In this document: positions 5,633-6,885 of the stretch, piece after piece
Layout: each line of letters opens with the position of its first letter
How positions within the stretch are numbered: the first letter of the stretch is position 1
Source of the DNA: Desulfobacteraceae bacterium
Lineage (GTDB): Bacteria > Desulfobacterota > Desulfobacteria > Desulfobacterales > UBA11574
Length of the DNA: 6,885 bases
Direction: 5' to 3'
NCBI GenBank assembly: GCA_003486165.1
Contig: DNGT01000382.1
Coordinates: forward strand, 1 to 6,885
Translations under genes and position numbers: made by a program
The notes under the pieces: generated by a model
The model's input: the letters and a program-made list of their open reading frames with translations, nothing else
Databases searched by the model: none
What the model was told of the DNA's origin: nothing

Positions 5633-6207
5633 TAACTTTCTATCTCATATTTTTTAATTTGTTCGTTATTTATTTGGTACGCTGAGATCCCCATATTTTT
5701 TATTCTTATTATATTATCAGCACCTATTGAAATAAACTTAAGAAAAAACTTCATTTTTGGAATAATGACAGACACGTATCTTACTGTCAAGGTTTTGATT
5801 GAGGTACGTAAACAAAAAATCAGCAACACTTCGTTTGTTAGTAATGACAAATCCTATTGCAACGATTTGCCTTTTTACTTTTTTATAGAATTTAAGATAT
5901 ATGTAATCCGAGTTGATCAACCTTGGGTTGCATTTTTGGCAAGTAAACACCAGTTTGATTTCGGCTCCGGTTGCTTATCCCGTGGGGTTAGTATTGTGTA
6001 ATATTTTTCATAGAATTTGTGTAGTTTACCTCATAATTTCAGATACTTTTATATGATGTGGTCCTTTTATCTGCAAGCGGCGCCTGCCATAACTTCTTGA
6101 AATCTATATAAATATATTCATCTACTTGATATTACATGTTTTTTGCATGATTTTTGCATATATAAAAGTTTGGAATTGTGGCATGTTAATATATTAAAGG
6201 ATTACGG
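5633..6207. other. AT-rich gene-poor stretch
   Basis: Open frames here on both strands lack ribosome-binding sites and overlap one another. The only protein-like trace is on the minus strand, 5974 to 5738. It opens after a TAA and reads ATGAEIKLVFTCQKCNPRLI early on, with a CxxC. It could be a decayed fragment of a zinc-ribbon protein. Nothing else recognisable is present apart from the tandem repeat at 6140-6159. Confidence 0.45.
6140..6159 (+). repeat. Tandem TTTTTGCAT repeat upstream of the small membrane protein
   Basis: TTTTTGCAT occurs at 6140-6148 and 6151-6159, eleven bases apart, which is about one helical turn. It lies 50-70 bases before the ATG at 6211 and is followed by TATATAAAAG. 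The position suits a regulator-binding or promoter region. Confidence 0.35.
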
Positions 6208-6210
6208 ATG

Positions 6211-6333
6211 ATGAAAGTAGTACTTAGCATATTATTTGTCATTGCAGTAATAGTGGCCACTTTGGTTCTGTGTGTATGGTTAATGATCTACAATGCCAAT
6301 GCAGACTATTACCCCGATATAAAGGACTTATGA
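6211..6333 (+). CDS. Small membrane protein, 40 residues, paralogue of the next gene's N-terminus
   Basis: ATG 6211 to TGA 6331-6333. It begins MKVV, has one hydrophobic segment (about residues 4-27, ending VATLVLCVWLMIY) and a short polar tail with ADYYPDIKDL. AAAGGA at 6196-6201 serves as ribosome-binding site. Another ATG lies at 6208, but comparison with the gene at 6532 favours 6211: over 32 bases around the two starts (6198-6229 versus 6519-6550) 27 are identical, and the proteins share MKVV and the A-T/S-L-x-L-C-x-W-L pattern. This copy lacks the zinc ribbon of its neighbour. A strong terminator follows, so it is a separate transcript. Function unknown. It is probably a single-pass inner-membrane peptide. 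Confidence 0.7.
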   Translation: MKVVLSILFVIAVIVATLVLCVWLMIYNANADYYPDIKDL

Positions 6334-6422
6334 TAAACTAGGGGTTTAAGTTGAATTAAAGAACAAACCAATAGAGGGGTGAATAAATACGTCCTTTTGA
6401 ACTCTTTATTATACCCCCGATG

Positions 6423-6467
6423 AATAGCCTCTGGGTAAATGTAGCCCCAGAGGCTATTTTGTTGTTT
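6423..6467 (+). terminator. Intrinsic terminator after the small membrane protein
   Basis: A perfect 13-pair stem, AATAGCCTCTGGG (6423-6435) with CCCAGAGGCTATT (6446-6458), a ten-base loop and then TTTTGTTGTTT. Just before it a second inverted repeat, GGGGT-x-AATAAA (6376-6387) with TTTATT-xx-ACCCC (6405-6417), could form another hairpin in the same 3' leader. Confidence 0.9.
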
Positions 6468-6531
6468 AGAGCCTCAACCAAATTCTTCGGTTCTCGCTTC
6501 GTCAAGCTACCAGTTTAGAGGATTACCAATC

Positions 6532-6813
6532 ATGAAAGTAGTAGTTAACACTTTTCTGAAATTGGTCATTACAATAATAGTAGCCTCTTTGGCGCTGTGT
6601 GAATGGTTAGTTTTTCTGTGTGTAAGGTTTGTTTTTTTCATTGCCAGTGAAGATTTTCAAAGAAAATGTCCTAGATGCCAAGATTTCAAGCATGAACGCA
6701 TCCACCGAAAGTGGTGGATGCGTCTTATACCCGGCACGAAATATTATAGTTGTAACAGGTGCAGATCAAAATTTATGATTATTTTTTGGAGAAGCGCCCT
6801 AAGGATTTCATAG
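6532..6813 (+). CDS. Membrane-anchored zinc-ribbon protein
   Basis: A 93-residue protein. It begins MKVV, then has a long hydrophobic stretch (about residues 8-38) that could span the membrane once or as a tight hairpin. A cytoplasmic-type zinc ribbon follows, with CPRC at 46-49 and CNRC at 74-77 separated by a basic, aromatic linker (HRKWWMRLIPGTKYY). The four cysteines are expected to bind one Zn. The C-terminus is basic and hydrophobic (FMIIFWRSALRIS). GAGGA at 6518-6522 lies nine bases before ATG. The start region and first 26 residues resemble the 40-residue gene upstream, so the two probably arose by tandem duplication, with gain or loss of the ribbon. A terminator 13 bases after the stop closes the transcript. 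No specific function is recognised. Confidence 0.85.
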   Translation: MKVVVNTFLKLVITIIVASLALCEWLVFLCVRFVFFIASEDFQRKCPRCQDFKHERIHRKWWMRLIPGTKYYSCNRCRSKFMIIFWRSALRIS

Positions 6814-6825
6814 AAAAGAGCAATG

Positions 6826-6860
6826 CCCCTGTGAGTCATTCTGTCAGGGGTTTTTTATTT
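6826..6860 (+). terminator. Intrinsic terminator after the zinc-ribbon gene
   Basis: CCCCTG (6826-6831) pairs with CAGGGG (6845-6850) across a 13-base loop, followed directly by TTTTTTATTT. Confidence 0.85.
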
Positions 6861-6885
6861 CATTACGATCCCTTGCCGCGAGTTC

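Noticed and set aside
5765..6001. Plus-strand 78-codon ORF
   Set aside because: Weak ribosome-binding site, low-complexity AT-rich composition, no recognisable motif, and overlap with opposite-strand open frames of similar quality.
6171..6190. Sigma-54 promoter before the small membrane protein
   Set aside because: GG and GC elements are present in TGGAATTGTGGCAT, but their spacing is nine bases rather than twelve.

Overview
The window looks like accessory or intergenic-rich chromosome of an anaerobic, selenium-using bacterium. A sulfate-reducing or related Desulfobacterota (former deltaproteobacterial) host is my best guess. It rests on an in-frame UGA in a DsbA-like protein, the mix of HDOD, GYD and dodecin families, and long AT-rich spacers. 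This is inference from gene content, not a taxonomic match.

Layout. Positions 1-567 hold the 3' end of a GC-rich DUF1989 (urea-carboxylase-associated type) gene. It is followed directly by the start of a second operon gene (570 on) that appears cut off near 645-685, where base composition falls from 55% GC (601-660) to 23% (661-720). From there the DNA is AT-rich, with single genes separated by long spacers: a WTHG/GWGT-motif protein of the DUF6623 type (847-1302), an HDOD signalling protein (1853-2707), a GYD-domain protein (3111-3404), a small lipoprotein (3590-4081) and a dodecin (4307-4531), all on the plus strand. Two diverged repeat families (A: 686-772 and 1565-1650; B: 1703-1751 and 2743-2792) sit in the spacers around the DUF6623 and HDOD genes.

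The most notable locus is on the minus strand, 5550 to 4696. Two apparent ORFs are one reading frame of 284 codons plus stop, interrupted by a single TGA exactly where the first cysteine of a DsbA/thioredoxin CPYC active site belongs. Read through, it gives an exported protein with a signal peptide, a propeller-like N-terminal part and a UPYC thioredoxin-fold domain. The only cysteine left in the mature protein is the resolving one. A compact hairpin with an AGGU loop lies 28-43 bases past the TGA (loop at 35-38), within the usual range for a bacterial SECIS element. The simplest reading is a selenocysteine-containing periplasmic thiol oxidoreductase.

The right end holds an AT-rich gene-poor stretch (5633-6207), then two tandem small genes (6211-6333 and 6532-6813) with related ribosome-binding sites and membrane-anchor sequences. 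Only the second carries a zinc ribbon. Each is followed by a clear intrinsic terminator.

Apart from the broken operon at the left edge and the tandem pair at the right, the genes look like independent transcription units, and no common pathway links them.
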